Shown: positions 26,043-34,874, numbered from the stretch's first letter. The stretch is DNA of 64,000 nucleotides from Sanguibacter sp. HDW7 (GCF_011300875.1 NZ_CP049862.1:620001-684000), one strand, 5' to 3'. The notes: a model not told the origin generated them from the sequence alone. A program made the numbers and translations.

Positions 26043-26096
26043 CCGATGGTCCGCGCCCTTCATGGGAACAGGCCGGTGGGGAGGGCAGGACCCCGA

Positions 26097-26169
26097 AGGG
26101 TAGTGGCGCAATTGGTAGCGCAGCGGTCTCCAAAACCGCAGGTTGCAGGTTCGAGTCCTGTCTACCCTG
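26097..26169 (+). tRNA. trpT: tRNA-Trp (CCA)
   Basis: The 73-nt cloverleaf has acceptor arms AGGGTAG and CTACCCT, anticodon stem GCGGT/ACCGC around loop CTCCAAA (anticodon CCA), and a T-loop TTCGAGT. G is the discriminator; CCA is not encoded. It precedes secE, as is standard in actinobacteria. Confidence 0.97.
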
Positions 26170-26289
26170 CGCAACGCTCGTCCACCGGGACGACGCGGGT
26201 GCAGGTGCAGTCGTCACGCCGTCGGCGTCCGGCGGTGCCGACATCGACGACGCACGCGCTGACGAGCGCGCCGACCGAGGGACATCACC

Positions 26290-26562
26290 GTGAGCGAATC
26301 GGCCGCAGAGGCCCAGGGCGCCGACGCCTCAGCCGTCGAGCGTGCCCCCGCGAGCACCTCGGGCGAGAAGCGTGGCTTCTTCGCTCGCATCGCGCTCTTC
26401 GTCCGCCAGGTCGTCGCCGAGATCAAGAAGGTCACGACCCCGACGCGCGCCGAGCTCAGCAAGCTGACCACGGTCGTCCTCATCTTCGTCGCGGTCTTCA
26501 CCGCGGTCGTCTTCGTGCTGGACCTCGGGCTCGGCGCTGCCGCGGCCTGGCTGTTCGGCTGA
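26290..26562 (+). CDS. secE: Preprotein translocase subunit SecE
   Basis: A 90-residue protein of the SecYEG channel. An acidic, low-complexity N-terminus of about 28 residues precedes the amphipathic helix [19 protein letters not shown] and the single membrane helix (about residues 58-88), with the conserved TTPTRAEL hinge between them. One membrane segment is normal for Gram-positive SecE. The GTG start lies 120 nt after tRNA-Trp and the stop is 53 nt before nusG, the standard order. Confidence 0.96.
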   Translation: MSESAAEAQGADASAVERAPASTSGEKRGFFARIALFVRQVVAEIKKVTTPTRAELSKLTTVVLIFVAVFTAVVFVLDLGLGAAAAWLFG

Positions 26563-26615
26563 CCGCCGACGTCACGCCCCCAGCTCGCAGCAGTCTCAAG
26601 GAAGCAGGTCCGTAC

Positions 26616-27368
26616 GTGTCCCAGGAACAGCAGGAGCCGACGTCCGACGTCGTCGAGCCCGCGACCGAGAACATCGAGGCCGCCCCGGCCACGGACGAGG
26701 CGCCCGCCGAGGTTGAGGCCGAGGTCGAGGTCGACCTCGACGAGGAGACCCCCGACGGCTACGAGGACGCCGACCCGGTCGAGGTCTTCCGCGCCGAGCT
26801 CCGCCGCCAGGAGGGTGACTGGTACGTCATCCACTCCTACGCCGGCTACGAGAACCGCGTGAAGGCGAACCTCGAGAACCGCACCCAGTCCCTCAACATG
26901 GAGGACTACATCTTCCAGGTCGAGGTGCCCATGGAGGAGGTGACGGAGATCAAGAACGCGCAGAAGAAGATCGTCCGTCGCGTCCGCATCCCCGGGTACG
27001 TCCTCGTCCGCATGGACCTCACCGACGAGTCGTGGGGCGCCGTGCGTCACACGCCCGGAGTCACGGGCTTCGTCGGCCACACCCACCAGCCGGTGCCGCT
27101 CACGCACGACGAGATCTTCTCGATGCTCGCGCCGAGCCTCGCTCCCAAGCCTGAGTCCGCGAAGCCCGCGACCAAGGCGGCAGGCAGCACGATCGTCGTC
27201 GACTTCACCGTCGGCGAGTCGGTCACCGTCACCGACGGCCCCTTCGAGACCCTGCCCGCGACGATCTCCGAGATCAACGCCGAGGCACAGAAGCTCAAGG
27301 TGCTCGTCTCCATCTTCGGCCGGGAGACCCCGGTCGAGCTCTCGTTCGACCAGGTCGCCAAGATCTGA
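26616..27368 (+). CDS. nusG: Transcription termination/antitermination protein NusG
   Basis: A 250-residue NusG, longer than the E. coli protein (181 aa) because of a 70-residue acidic N-terminal extension rich in Glu and Ala, as in other actinobacteria. The NGN domain begins at [19 protein letters not shown]; the RNAP-binding [13 protein letters not shown] and [10 protein letters not shown] are intact. The C-terminal KOW domain carries [14 protein letters not shown] and [19 protein letters not shown]. The GTG at 26616 was chosen as the first start after a GGAAGCAGG ribosome site; it opens with SQEQQEP. Confidence 0.96.
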   Translation: MSQEQQEPTSDVVEPATENIEAAPATDEAPAEVEAEVEVDLDEETPDGYEDADPVEVFRAELRRQEGDWYVIHSYAGYENRVKANLENRTQSLNMEDYIFQVEVPMEEVTEIKNAQKKIVRRVRIPGYVLVRMDLTDESWGAVRHTPGVTGFVGHTHQPVPLTHDEIFSMLAPSLAPKPESAKPATKAAGSTIVVDFTVGESVTVTDGPFETLPATISEINAEAQKLKVLVSIFGRETPVELSFDQVAKI

Positions 27369-27437
27369 TCCTGCTCGAGGGCACTGCAACCGGGTCATCG
27401 CCCACGGCGTCGGTCCACGTACAAGGAAGGAAGGCTC

Positions 27438-27869
27438 ATGCCTCCCAAGAAGAAGGTCTCCGGCCTCATCAAGCTCCAGATCAACGCTGGCGCGGCCAAC
27501 CCCGCGCCGCCGATCGGCCCCGCGCTCGGTCAGCACGGCGTCAACATCATGGAGTTCTGCAAGGCGTACAACGCGGCGACGGAGTCGCAGCGCGGCAACG
27601 TCATCCCCGTCGAGATCACCGTCTACGAGGACCGTTCGTTCACGTTCATCCTCAAGACGCCGCCGGCGGCCCAGCTCATCAAGAAGGCTGCGGGCGTCGA
27701 CAAGGGCTCCGCGACCCCTCACACGGTGAAGGTCGCGAAGATCACGGCCGACCAGGTGCGTGAGATCGCCCAGACGAAGCTCGAGGACCTCAACGCGAAC
27801 GACCTCGACGCCGCGTCGAAGATCATCGCGGGCACGGCTCGCTCGATGGGTATCACCGTCGAGGGCTGA
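27438..27869 (+). CDS. rplK: 50S ribosomal protein L11
   Basis: A 143-residue L11. [22 protein letters not shown] and [19 protein letters not shown] are diagnostic. It binds the GTPase-associated region of 23S rRNA and is needed for stringent-response signalling and thiopeptide sensitivity. AAGGAAGG 7 nt before the ATG is a strong ribosome binding site. It is followed by two hairpins, then rplA. Confidence 0.98.
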
Positions 27870-27877
27870 CGCCCACC

Positions 27878-27939
27878 GCGTCGCCCGGCCCTGCGCCGGG
27901 CGACGCATCCACCCCCAGTGGCAGGGTCCGCGCGGACCC
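27878..27939 (+). promoter_or_regulatory. Two hairpins between rplK and rplA
   Basis: A perfect 12-bp stem (27878-27889 with 27895-27906, loop CCTGC) is followed by GGGTCCG-CG-CGGACCC (27924-27939). No T-tract, so they may tune rplA expression, act as an L1-binding site, or process the mRNA; L1 autoregulates this operon in E. coli. The evidence here is only structural. Confidence 0.5.
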
Positions 27940-27972
27940 GCACCACGACTGCTCATAATCAAGGAGAAGCAG

Positions 27973-28692
27973 ATGGCAACGCGCAGCAAGTCCTACCGTT
28001 CCGCCGCCGAGAAGATCGACCGCGAGCGTCTCTACACCCCGCTCGAGGCCGTCCGCCTCGCCAAGGAGACGGTGGCCACCAAGTTCGACTCGACCGTCGA
28101 GGTCGCGTTCCGCCTCGGCGTCGACCCGCGCAAGGCGGACCAGATGGTCCGTGGCACGGTCAACCTGCCTCACGGCACCGGCAAGACCGCCCGCGTCATC
28201 GTCTTCGCCAACGGCGAGAAGGCCGAGCAGGCCCGCGCCGCGGGTGCTGACGAGGTCGGCGGCGACGAGCTCATCGAGAAGGTCGCGGCCGGCTGGACCG
28301 ACTTCGACTCCGCGGTCGCGACCCCGGACCTCATGGGCAAGGTCGGTCGCCTCGGTAAGGTCCTCGGCCCCCGTGGCCTCATGCCGAACCCGAAGACGGG
28401 CACGGTGACCATGGACGTCGCCAAGGCCGTCACCGACATCAAGGGCGGCAAGATCGAGTTCCGCGTCGACAAGCACGCGAACCTCCACTTCATCATCGGC
28501 AAGGCGTCCTTCACGGAGGAGCAGCTCGTCGAGAACTACGCCGCTGCGATCGACGAGGTCCTTCGTCTCAAGCCGTCCTCCTCGAAGGGCCGCTACATCA
28601 CGAGGGCGACGCTCGCGACGACGAACGGCCCGGGCATCCCGCTCGACCAGTCGCGCACGACGAAGCTTCTCGAGGAGAACACCGAGGCCTGA
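27973..28692 (+). CDS. rplA: 50S ribosomal protein L1
   Basis: A 239-residue L1 that binds 23S rRNA at the L1 stalk and in many bacteria represses its own operon. [19 protein letters not shown] at the start, the [15 protein letters not shown] strand, [19 protein letters not shown]-like sequence ([16 protein letters not shown]) and [18 protein letters not shown] are typical. AAGGAG lies 7 nt before the ATG at 27973. A strong hairpin ends the operon. Confidence 0.98.
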   Translation: MATRSKSYRSAAEKIDRERLYTPLEAVRLAKETVATKFDSTVEVAFRLGVDPRKADQMVRGTVNLPHGTGKTARVIVFANGEKAEQARAAGADEVGGDELIEKVAAGWTDFDSAVATPDLMGKVGRLGKVLGPRGLMPNPKTGTVTMDVAKAVTDIKGGKIEFRVDKHANLHFIIGKASFTEEQLVENYAAAIDEVLRLKPSSSKGRYITRATLATTNGPGIPLDQSRTTKLLEENTEA

Positions 28693-28710
28693 GCCTCGCC
28701 GCATCCTCGT

Positions 28711-28748
28711 CCGAAGGCCGGTACCCCCTCGGGGGTGCCGGCCTTCGG
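28711..28748 (+). terminator. Terminator of the secE-nusG-rplK-rplA operon
   Basis: Arms 28711-28727 and 28732-28748 pair at 17 positions including one G-U, with a 4-nt CTCG loop; no T-tract. Confidence 0.8.
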
Positions 28749-28907
28749 CGTTCCCGGGGTCCGTGACGGGGCGGTGGCGACGCGCGGCCGCACCATCCGT
28801 CACACTGTGAGTCAGGTCACGCGAAGTCGTCGCGTCATGGATGTATCAGGATCCCGTCCCCGGTCTCCTTGGAGTCGTAGGGGGCGGACGAGCCGGGAGG
28901 TGCCGGG

Positions 28908-29543
28908 GTGGACACCGTCGTGCAGGAGCGACCACGGTCGGGGGACGGGCGTGGAGGCGATCTCGCTGAGCGAGGCGCCGATGCGCTGAGGTCGCTGCGC
29001 GAGGGAGACACCGGCACTCTCGGTTCGTTCGTCACCGAAGTCACTCCGCTGCTCTGGCACACAGCCAGGTCGCAGGGGGTCGGTACGACGGAGGCGCAGG
29101 ACGTCGTCCAGGGAGTGTGGGTGCAGTTCGTCGCCCATGCCGAGCGGATCGAGGACCCGCGCGCCGTGCTCCAGTGGTTGCTCGTCTCGACGAGGCGAGC
29201 AGCATGGAGCGCGGCGCGGAGCGCTCGACGTACGGAGCTGCGGGAGGACATAGGTGGCGAGGATCCCGGGTCTGCAGGGGCGACCCGGGCTCCCGCCGCC
29301 ACCGACGACCCTGAGCACGTCGTGCTGAGGGACGAGCGTGACCGACAGCTGTGGGACGCGGTCGGCAGGCTCGACGAGCGGTGCCGCACACTGCTGCGGC
29401 TCGTAGCGCTCGTCGACCGGCCCGACTACGCCGCGGTGTCGGTTGCGCTGGGCATGCCGGTCGGCAGCATCGGCCCCACCCGGGGTCGCTGTCTCGCCAA
29501 GCTCCGGACGGAGCTCGAGTCTCATGGGAGGTGGGCGCGATGA
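28908..29543 (+). CDS. ECF-type RNA polymerase sigma factor
   Basis: A 211-residue sigma factor. Region 2 spans about residues 38-95 (FVTEVTPLLWHTARSQGV and TEAQDVVQGVWVQFVAHAERI, with LQWLLVSTRRAAWSAAR at region 2.4). Region 4 spans about 145-200 (LDERCRTLLRLVALVDRPDYAAVSVALGMP and the DNA-binding SIGPTRGRCLAKLR). The linker is short and no C-terminal extension or anti-sigma domain is visible. The GTG at 28908 follows GGGAGG. The stop overlaps the next gene (ATGA), and the two are followed by a protease and a CHAT gene, so this factor probably drives expression of the cassette, possibly including itself. No zinc anti-sigma gene lies nearby. Confidence 0.9.
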   Translation: MDTVVQERPRSGDGRGGDLAERGADALRSLREGDTGTLGSFVTEVTPLLWHTARSQGVGTTEAQDVVQGVWVQFVAHAERIEDPRAVLQWLLVSTRRAAWSAARSARRTELREDIGGEDPGSAGATRAPAATDDPEHVVLRDERDRQLWDAVGRLDERCRTLLRLVALVDRPDYAAVSVALGMPVGSIGPTRGRCLAKLRTELESHGRWAR

Positions 29544-30037
29544 GCGTCGAGGATCAGCACGACGGCGCCGACCATCTCCTCGATGAGGCCGACGTGGGCA
29601 TGCTCGCGGCGCTGGGTCGGCTCGTGGACGGAGCCGACCCGGTGCCGCACGATCTGGTCGAGAGGAGCATCCTCGCGATGTCGCTCGCACTCATGGACGC
29701 CGAGCTCATGGCGATCGTCGCGGAGGGGGAGCCGGTCGGGGTGGTGCGTGCCGACACGGCGGCGTCCGCGTCGACGGTGACGTTCACGAGCGCCCTCGTC
29801 TCGGTCATGGTGGACATCTCGGAGGTCGGGGGGCGGGTGCGCCTCGACGGCTGGGTCGCGCCCGCGTCCGTGTGCCGTGTCGAGCTGCGGCGCGCGGACG
29901 GGCAGGTGTGGGCGACCGAGAGCGACCTCGACGGCCGGTTCGTGCTCGAAGGCGTGCCGCACGGTCTCGTCGGGCTCGTCCTCCTGGGGGCAGCAGGCGA
30001 TGCGCCGCGTCTGACGACGCCCGTCCTGGAGATCTGA
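29540..30037 (+). CDS. Small protein linked to the ECF sigma factor
   Basis: A 165-residue protein without a signal peptide or membrane segment. Residues 1-60 are helical and acidic (LLDEADVGMLAALGRLVDGADPVPHDLVERSILAMSLALMDAE split across helices). Residues 70-100 form beta strands, and residues 105-165 resemble a carboxypeptidase-regulatory-like (transthyretin-type) fold, with VRLDGWVAP, VELRRADGQVWATESDLDG and GRFVLEGVPHGLVGLVLLG. The overlap with the sigma gene suggests a stoichiometric partner, for instance a cytoplasmic anti-sigma factor or a regulator cleaved by the downstream protease; that is inference. A PVPHDLVER stretch near residues 38-46 is also found in similar small proteins next to sigma/CHAT genes. 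Confidence 0.75.
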   Translation: MSVEDQHDGADHLLDEADVGMLAALGRLVDGADPVPHDLVERSILAMSLALMDAELMAIVAEGEPVGVVRADTAASASTVTFTSALVSVMVDISEVGGRVRLDGWVAPASVCRVELRRADGQVWATESDLDGRFVLEGVPHGLVGLVLLGAAGDAPRLTTPVLEI

Positions 30038-30227
30038 GCGGCACGCACCTCGCGGCTACGTGACCGCACCTGCGACCGCGCAAGCGTCGCACGTCCGCCC
30101 ATCCGGTACCCCGACCTGCGAGCACCGGCGCTCGCGGCACATCGCGATGCGTGTGTCCCCGCGCCGACGGCGTTGCATCCGAGTGCTGCGCCCTGATCGA
30201 CCCGATCCTGCGACGTGAGGAACTCCC

Positions 30228-32114
30228 ATGGCTTCCGACGTGCCCCGTGAACCCCGCGACCCGCGCCCGTCGGCGCGTGACCCGCTCGTGTGGCGCACAC
30301 GTTTCCTCGATCCGGCGGGGGCGGAGCGTGCGGAGGGCACGCCCGACCGGACGCTGCGTCCGACGTGGTACGCGCAGGACCGTGTGCTCGTCACGGTGCG
30401 CGACGGCGAGGTGGCCGCACCCTCCGACGTCTCCCGGGCGCGTAGCGTCGCCGCAGCGTCCGTGCCCCAGGGCCGTGGTCGCCCGGGCCTCGACGTCCTG
30501 CGCGAGGTCGCGGCCGGGCTCGGTTACGACGTCGTCGTCGAGGGGCCCGGGTGGGCCGACGGCGCACCGCAGCGGACCGACGAACGCCAGGCCCGCCGCG
30601 CCGCAGCGCCGGCCGAGCCCACCGGCGCTGCCGGCACAGAGGCGTCGCCCGAGGTCCGCGAGGTGCTCGGGCTCGTCGCCCGCGAGCTGGGCAGGACCTA
30701 CGCCGTGACGCTCGTCCCCGGTGCGGACGTCGTCGTCCCGCCGGATGCCTGGACGGTCGTCGAGCGTGCACGGCTCGCGGTCGAGGGCGAGGTGACGTAC
30801 AGCCTCGACCACGTGGTGTCGGCGAACCCCGTGCAGTCGCACCCGTACTCGCAGCCGCAGCCGTTTGCGCAGCCGCACCCCTTCACGCAGTCCCACCCGT
30901 TCACCCAGTCCCACCCGTTCACGCAGTCGCATCCCTTCACGCAGTCCCATCCCTTCACGCAGTCCCACCCGTTCACGCAGTCGCACCCGGCTGCCGGGCT
31001 CGCGGAGTATGCGTACCCGGGCGGCGGCGGACGGCAGCCGGTCGCGTGGACCGGGCCCGCCCCGGTCCGCTCCGCCGGGCCTGGGCCGGACGTCTTCCAC
31101 GACGCGAAGGGGGCGCGGCGCCCAGTCGTCGCAGTGCTCGACTCGGGCGCCGGGGAGCACCCGTGGCTCGGCGCGGACACGGTCGTTCGCGACCCGCACG
31201 CGCTCGGCCTCCCGATCGCGTGCGTCGCGGCGCCGGCGCTCCCGGTCGAGGACCCCGAGGTCGGTGGACTGTCGTCCCCGCTCACGGGGCCGCTCGACCC
31301 GGTCGCGGGGCACGGCACGTTCATCACGGGACTCGTGCGGTCGGGGGCCCCGGACGCGGTCGTGCTCGCGGCGCGCGTCTACGGCGGCAACGGCGTCATC
31401 GCGGAGTCCGACCTCGTGGGCTCGCTCGAGCGGCTTCTCACGTACCACCTGCTGGGCCTGTGGGGCGTCCCGGGCTATGCACCGGTCGACGTGCTCGTCC
31501 TCTCGCTCGGGTACTACCACGAAGAGGTCGGGGACGAGGCGTTCGACGAGCCGTTCGGGCACGCCCTTGCGACGCTGCGCCGCTACGGGGTCGTCGTCGT
31601 GACGTCGGCGGGCAACGACGGCGTGACGACCGAGTGCTTCCCCGCGGCGTTCGCGCCGCGGGTCGATCGGCGCGCGGTCCCGCCCGCGCCGCTCGACCCT
31701 CACCTGCTCACGGAGGATGAGGTCCCGCAGCTGACGGTCGGGGCGCTCAACCCTGACGGGACGACGGCCTACTTCAGCAACGACGGCGCGTGGGTGACGG
31801 CCATGCGTCCCGGCGCGGCCCTCGTCTCGACGATGCCGGTGACGCTCGACGGCACGTTCCAGGCGACACGGGAGGCACCGGGGTACGGGGACGCCGTCCG
31901 CCGGTCGACGATCGACCCGGACGCGTTCACGGCAGGTTTCGGGGTGTGGTCGGGCACGTCGTTCTCGGCGCCCGTCCTGGCGGCGGAGGTCGCACGCGCG
32001 ATGACCGGACCGACGGCGTCGCCGGGAACAGGCTCGCCCGCGGAGCGCCAGCGTCGACGTGCGTGGTCCGCCGTGACCGCGGTCGTCGGCCTCGTGCCCG
32101 AAGGCCGCCGCTGA
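30228..32114 (+). CDS. Cytoplasmic subtilisin-like (S8) serine protease
   Basis: A 628-residue protease with no signal peptide or membrane helix, so it is predicted to be intracellular. The N-terminal 200 residues are a distinct domain with a VWRTRFLDPAG start. Residues 216-254 are a PHPFTQ/SHPFTQ hexapeptide tract, then the S8 catalytic domain. Catalytic residues are all present: Asp305 (VAVLDSGAG), His362 (VAGHGTFI), the oxyanion Asn463 (SAGNDG) and Ser578 (SGTSFSAP). GAGGAA 8 nt upstream supports the ATG. The gene lies 190 bp after the sigma-linked small gene and 105 bp before the CHAT gene. The N-terminal region may be an inhibitory or recognition domain; the target is unknown. Confidence 0.9.
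   Translation: MASDVPREPRDPRPSARDPLVWRTRFLDPAGAERAEGTPDRTLRPTWYAQDRVLVTVRDGEVAAPSDVSRARSVAAASVPQGRGRPGLDVLREVAAGLGYDVVVEGPGWADGAPQRTDERQARRAAAPAEPTGAAGTEASPEVREVLGLVARELGRTYAVTLVPGADVVVPPDAWTVVERARLAVEGEVTYSLDHVVSANPVQSHPYSQPQPFAQPHPFTQSHPFTQSHPFTQSHPFTQSHPFTQSHPFTQSHPAAGLAEYAYPGGGGRQPVAWTGPAPVRSAGPGPDVFHDAKGARRPVVAVLDSGAGEHPWLGADTVVRDPHALGLPIACVAAPALPVEDPEVGGLSSPLTGPLDPVAGHGTFITGLVRSGAPDAVVLAARVYGGNGVIAESDLVGSLERLLTYHLLGLWGVPGYAPVDVLVLSLGYYHEEVGDEAFDEPFGHALATLRRYGVVVVTSAGNDGVTTECFPAAFAPRVDRRAVPPAPLDPHLLTEDEVPQLTVGALNPDGTTAYFSNDGAWVTAMRPGAALVSTMPVTLDGTFQATREAPGYGDAVRRSTIDPDAFTAGFGVWSGTSFSAPVLAAEVARAMTGPTASPGTGSPAERQRRRAWSAVTAVVGLVPEGRR
30873..30989 (+). repeat. 18-bp tandem repeat encoding SHPFTQ
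   Basis: One PHPFTQ and five SHPFTQ units plus a partial SHP, preceded by degenerate HPYSQPQPFAQ. Repeats differ at third positions (CAC/CAT, CCG/CCC, TCC/TCG), so the peptide is more constant than the DNA. It joins the N-terminal and catalytic domains of the S8 protease. Confidence 0.92.
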
Positions 32115-32219
32115 CGCCCGCGCGGGGCGGCCCGGCGGGCTCCTCCCGGCCGGTACCTGCGCAGACTAGGCTGGCCCTGGCCTGCGCGCGCGGGGCCGTC
32201 CCAACGTCGAGGAGGTCCG

Positions 32220-34796
32220 GTGCTGCCCAACGACGAGCGTGCCGCTGCCGCTGAGGGGCTGCACGCCCGTGCGAACGACTGCTCGGACCGGGGGCGCCCG
32301 GAGGAGGCCCGCGCTCTCCTGCGCGAGGCGCTCGAGCTGCTCGGCGAGCCGGAGGACCCGCGTGACGGCGGCGCCGCGGACGCGCCCGGCATCGCCGCTC
32401 GCATCCTCGTCTCGCTCGCGGCGCAGGGCGACGAGCTCGCGCCGGACGTGGCGCTGAGCGAGCGCCGCCTCGCGCGGGCGCTCGAGATCGCCGACGCGAC
32501 GGGCGCGCACGACGTCGCGCTCACGGTCCACGGTCAGCGGGGGCTGCGCGCGTTGCGTGCGGGCGACGCCGAACGAGCCCTCGCCCACCTCGACGCGGGC
32601 GTCGCCCTGCTCGAGCACGCGTCGCCGCGTGACGCGGGCATCCTGCTCCTCAACCGCGGCACGCTCCACCTCGAGCGTGGCGACCTCGTCGCGGCGGTCG
32701 AGGACCTCGGCATGTGCGCGCGCGGCGCGCAGGCCGTGGGCGACGCGATGCTCGTCTTCAAGGCGCGCCACAACCTCGGGTACGCGGAGTTCCTTGCAGG
32801 GCGGCTGCCGGAGGCGCTCGACGCGATGGAGAACGCTGCCGAGCACCTGCTCCCGGTGCTCGGCGAGGACGTCTCGACGATGCCGATCGCACTGCTCGAC
32901 CGGGCTCAGGTGCTCTTCGAGGTCGGTCTCCTCACGGAGGCGGACACCCTGCTCGAGCAGGCGGCCGAGAGCTTCGAGGCCCGCGGGCTCGCGCAGGACC
33001 TCGGCGAGGTCGAGGTCCTGCGGGCCCGGTGCGCGCGGCTCCTCGGGAGGCTCGAGGACGCGCGCAGGCTCGCGGGCGACGCCCGCGAGCGGTTCGGGGC
33101 GCGGGGCAGCGCGACGTGGGTCGAGCGTGCGCGGCTCGTCGAGCTGCGGGCTCGCCTCGACCTCGTGCAGGACGAGGGCGACGTGGGTGCCGCGGAGCTG
33201 CGCGAGGTGCGCGACGCAGCGCTCGCGCTCGCCGGACCGGCGCGGGGTCGGCGTCAGGCGCACGTCGCGGCGCTCGTCGTCGGGGCGGAGGCGCACGCTC
33301 GCCTGGGCGAGCACGCCCAGGCGAGGGCCCTCGTCGCCCGCGCGGTCCGGAGCCGCTGGGGCGGAGCGATCGACGTCCGGACGAGCGTCGCGGTGGTCCG
33401 GGCGCGGTGCGCGTTCGCCGAGGGCGACCTCACCGCGGGGGTGCGTGCGGTCGTCGCGGGGCAGGCTGCCCTCGCGGAGCACCGGGCACAGTTCGGCTCT
33501 GTCGAGGCGCTCGTCGCATCGGGCATCTTCGGGGAGCGGCTCGCGGACCTCGACGTCGCGGCTGCGGTCGGCACGGGTGACCCGGGCCGGGTGCTGGACG
33601 CGGCGGAGCGTGCGCGCACGCTGCTCGCAGGCCTCGCGTCGGTGCGACCCGCGGACGGTGCGCAGCACCTCGCGGTCGAGCTGCGGCGGGCGAGCGAGGA
33701 CCTGCGGCTCGCGGAGCCGACGGCGGACCCGGCGCTCGTCACGCGGCTCCACGCCCGGACGGTCGAGCTCCGCGAGCGGTTGCGTGCCAAGGGCTGGCGG
33801 ACGTCGGGTGCGGGGACGGCGCCCGAGGCGACGCGCGCGACCGAGGTCGTCCGGCGTCTGCGGGGCGGCGCCGGGACGCTCGCGGAGGTCGTCGCCGTCG
33901 ACGGCAGGCTGTTCGCCACGGTCGTCGACGACGACGGGGCGCGGCTCGTCCTGCTCGGTGACGTCCGCCCCGTCGTCGAGGCCTCCCGCCGGCTGCGCGC
34001 CGACCTGCGCGTCCTGGCGCGCCCCGGGCTGCCCGTCGTCATGCGGTCGGTCGTCGAGGCGTCCGTGGCCAGGCAGGCAGGTGTCGTCGACGAGATGCTC
34101 GTCGTGCCGCTCGGCGTCTCCGGCCCGCTGCACGTTGTCGGTCCGGCGTGGTGCGTGACGCTGCCGTGGGCGACGCTGCCGTCGCGCCGGGGTGTCGCGA
34201 CGAGCGCAGGGCCGCGGATCGACCTCGCAGAGGATCGGCCAGGCCCCGTCGCTGGCTCGGGCGTCGTCGTCGTCGCGGGTCCCGATCTCGTCGACGGCGA
34301 GCGAGAGGCCGCGGAGGTCGCGGAGCGCTGGCCCGGTGCACAGCTTCTCGTCGGCGCGGACGCGACCTGCGCGGCCGTGACGGACGCGCTGAGGTCGGCG
34401 GACGTCGTGCACCTTGCGGCGCACGGGACGCATGTCGCGGACAACCCGCTCTTCTCGAGCGTGCGTCTTGCCGACGGACCGTTGCTCGCCCACGAGATCG
34501 CGTCCGCGCCGGTGTCCGCGCGCACGGTCGTGCTTGCGGCGTGCGAGGTCGGGGCAGCCTCCGAGCGCGCGGGCGGGCTCCCGCTCGGGCTCGCGAGCGT
34601 CCTGCTGGGGCTCGGGGCCCGTCACGTCGTCGCATCCGTCGCGACCGTGGGCGACGGCGACGCTCGCGCGACGATGACGCGCCTGCACGCGGGACTCGTC
34701 GTCCCTGGCGCGGGGGTGCCCGCGGCGCTCGCGCACGCGACGGAGCCGGCGCCGTGCTCGCCGTTCGTCGCGCTGACGACGTCCGTGGTGGGCTGA
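32220..34796 (+). CDS. TPR-CHAT caspase-like protease
   Basis: An 858-residue protein. Residues 1-450 are helical repeats rich in Ala and Leu that read as degenerate TPRs (for example GDAERALAHLDAGVALLEHA and LPEALDAMENAAEHLLP). The C-terminal 300 residues are a CHAT domain of the caspase/separase clan. The catalytic dyad is present: His735 in VVHLAAHGTH and Cys775 in VVLAACEVG. ERAGGLPLGLASVLLGLGARHVVAS is the typical C-terminal CHAT sequence. AGGAGG 7 nt before the GTG fixes the start. The gene follows the S8 protease in the sigma-linked cassette; one protease may activate the other, but no direct evidence exists. A bidirectional hairpin separates it from the chitinase. Confidence 0.9.
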   Translation: MLPNDERAAAAEGLHARANDCSDRGRPEEARALLREALELLGEPEDPRDGGAADAPGIAARILVSLAAQGDELAPDVALSERRLARALEIADATGAHDVALTVHGQRGLRALRAGDAERALAHLDAGVALLEHASPRDAGILLLNRGTLHLERGDLVAAVEDLGMCARGAQAVGDAMLVFKARHNLGYAEFLAGRLPEALDAMENAAEHLLPVLGEDVSTMPIALLDRAQVLFEVGLLTEADTLLEQAAESFEARGLAQDLGEVEVLRARCARLLGRLEDARRLAGDARERFGARGSATWVERARLVELRARLDLVQDEGDVGAAELREVRDAALALAGPARGRRQAHVAALVVGAEAHARLGEHAQARALVARAVRSRWGGAIDVRTSVAVVRARCAFAEGDLTAGVRAVVAGQAALAEHRAQFGSVEALVASGIFGERLADLDVAAAVGTGDPGRVLDAAERARTLLAGLASVRPADGAQHLAVELRRASEDLRLAEPTADPALVTRLHARTVELRERLRAKGWRTSGAGTAPEATRATEVVRRLRGGAGTLAEVVAVDGRLFATVVDDDGARLVLLGDVRPVVEASRRLRADLRVLARPGLPVVMRSVVEASVARQAGVVDEMLVVPLGVSGPLHVVGPAWCVTLPWATLPSRRGVATSAGPRIDLAEDRPGPVAGSGVVVVAGPDLVDGEREAAEVAERWPGAQLLVGADATCAAVTDALRSADVVHLAAHGTHVADNPLFSSVRLADGPLLAHEIASAPVSARTVVLAACEVGAASERAGGLPLGLASVLLGLGARHVVASVATVGDGDARATMTRLHAGLVVPGAGVPAALAHATEPAPCSPFVALTTSVVG

Positions 34797-34822
34797 GCCC
34801 GGTCGGACGGAGCCGGGGAACG

Positions 34823-34858
34823 CCCGAGGGGCCCCGCCGGACGGCGGGACCCCTCGGG
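34823..34858. terminator. Bidirectional hairpin terminator
   Basis: Arms 34823-34839 and 34842-34858 pair at 16 of 17 positions with a 2-nt turn, between the convergent CHAT and chitinase genes. Confidence 0.8.
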
Positions 34859-34874
34859 GATCACGGGTGGTGCG

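Noticed and set aside
28749-30227. Shared ECF promoter motif before the sigma and protease genes
   Set aside because: The two upstream regions were compared by eye and no convincing common -35/-10 pair with proper spacing was found.
30873-30989. Tandem repeats as a CRISPR array
   Set aside because: Units are 18 bp, in frame and without spacers; no Cas genes are in the window.
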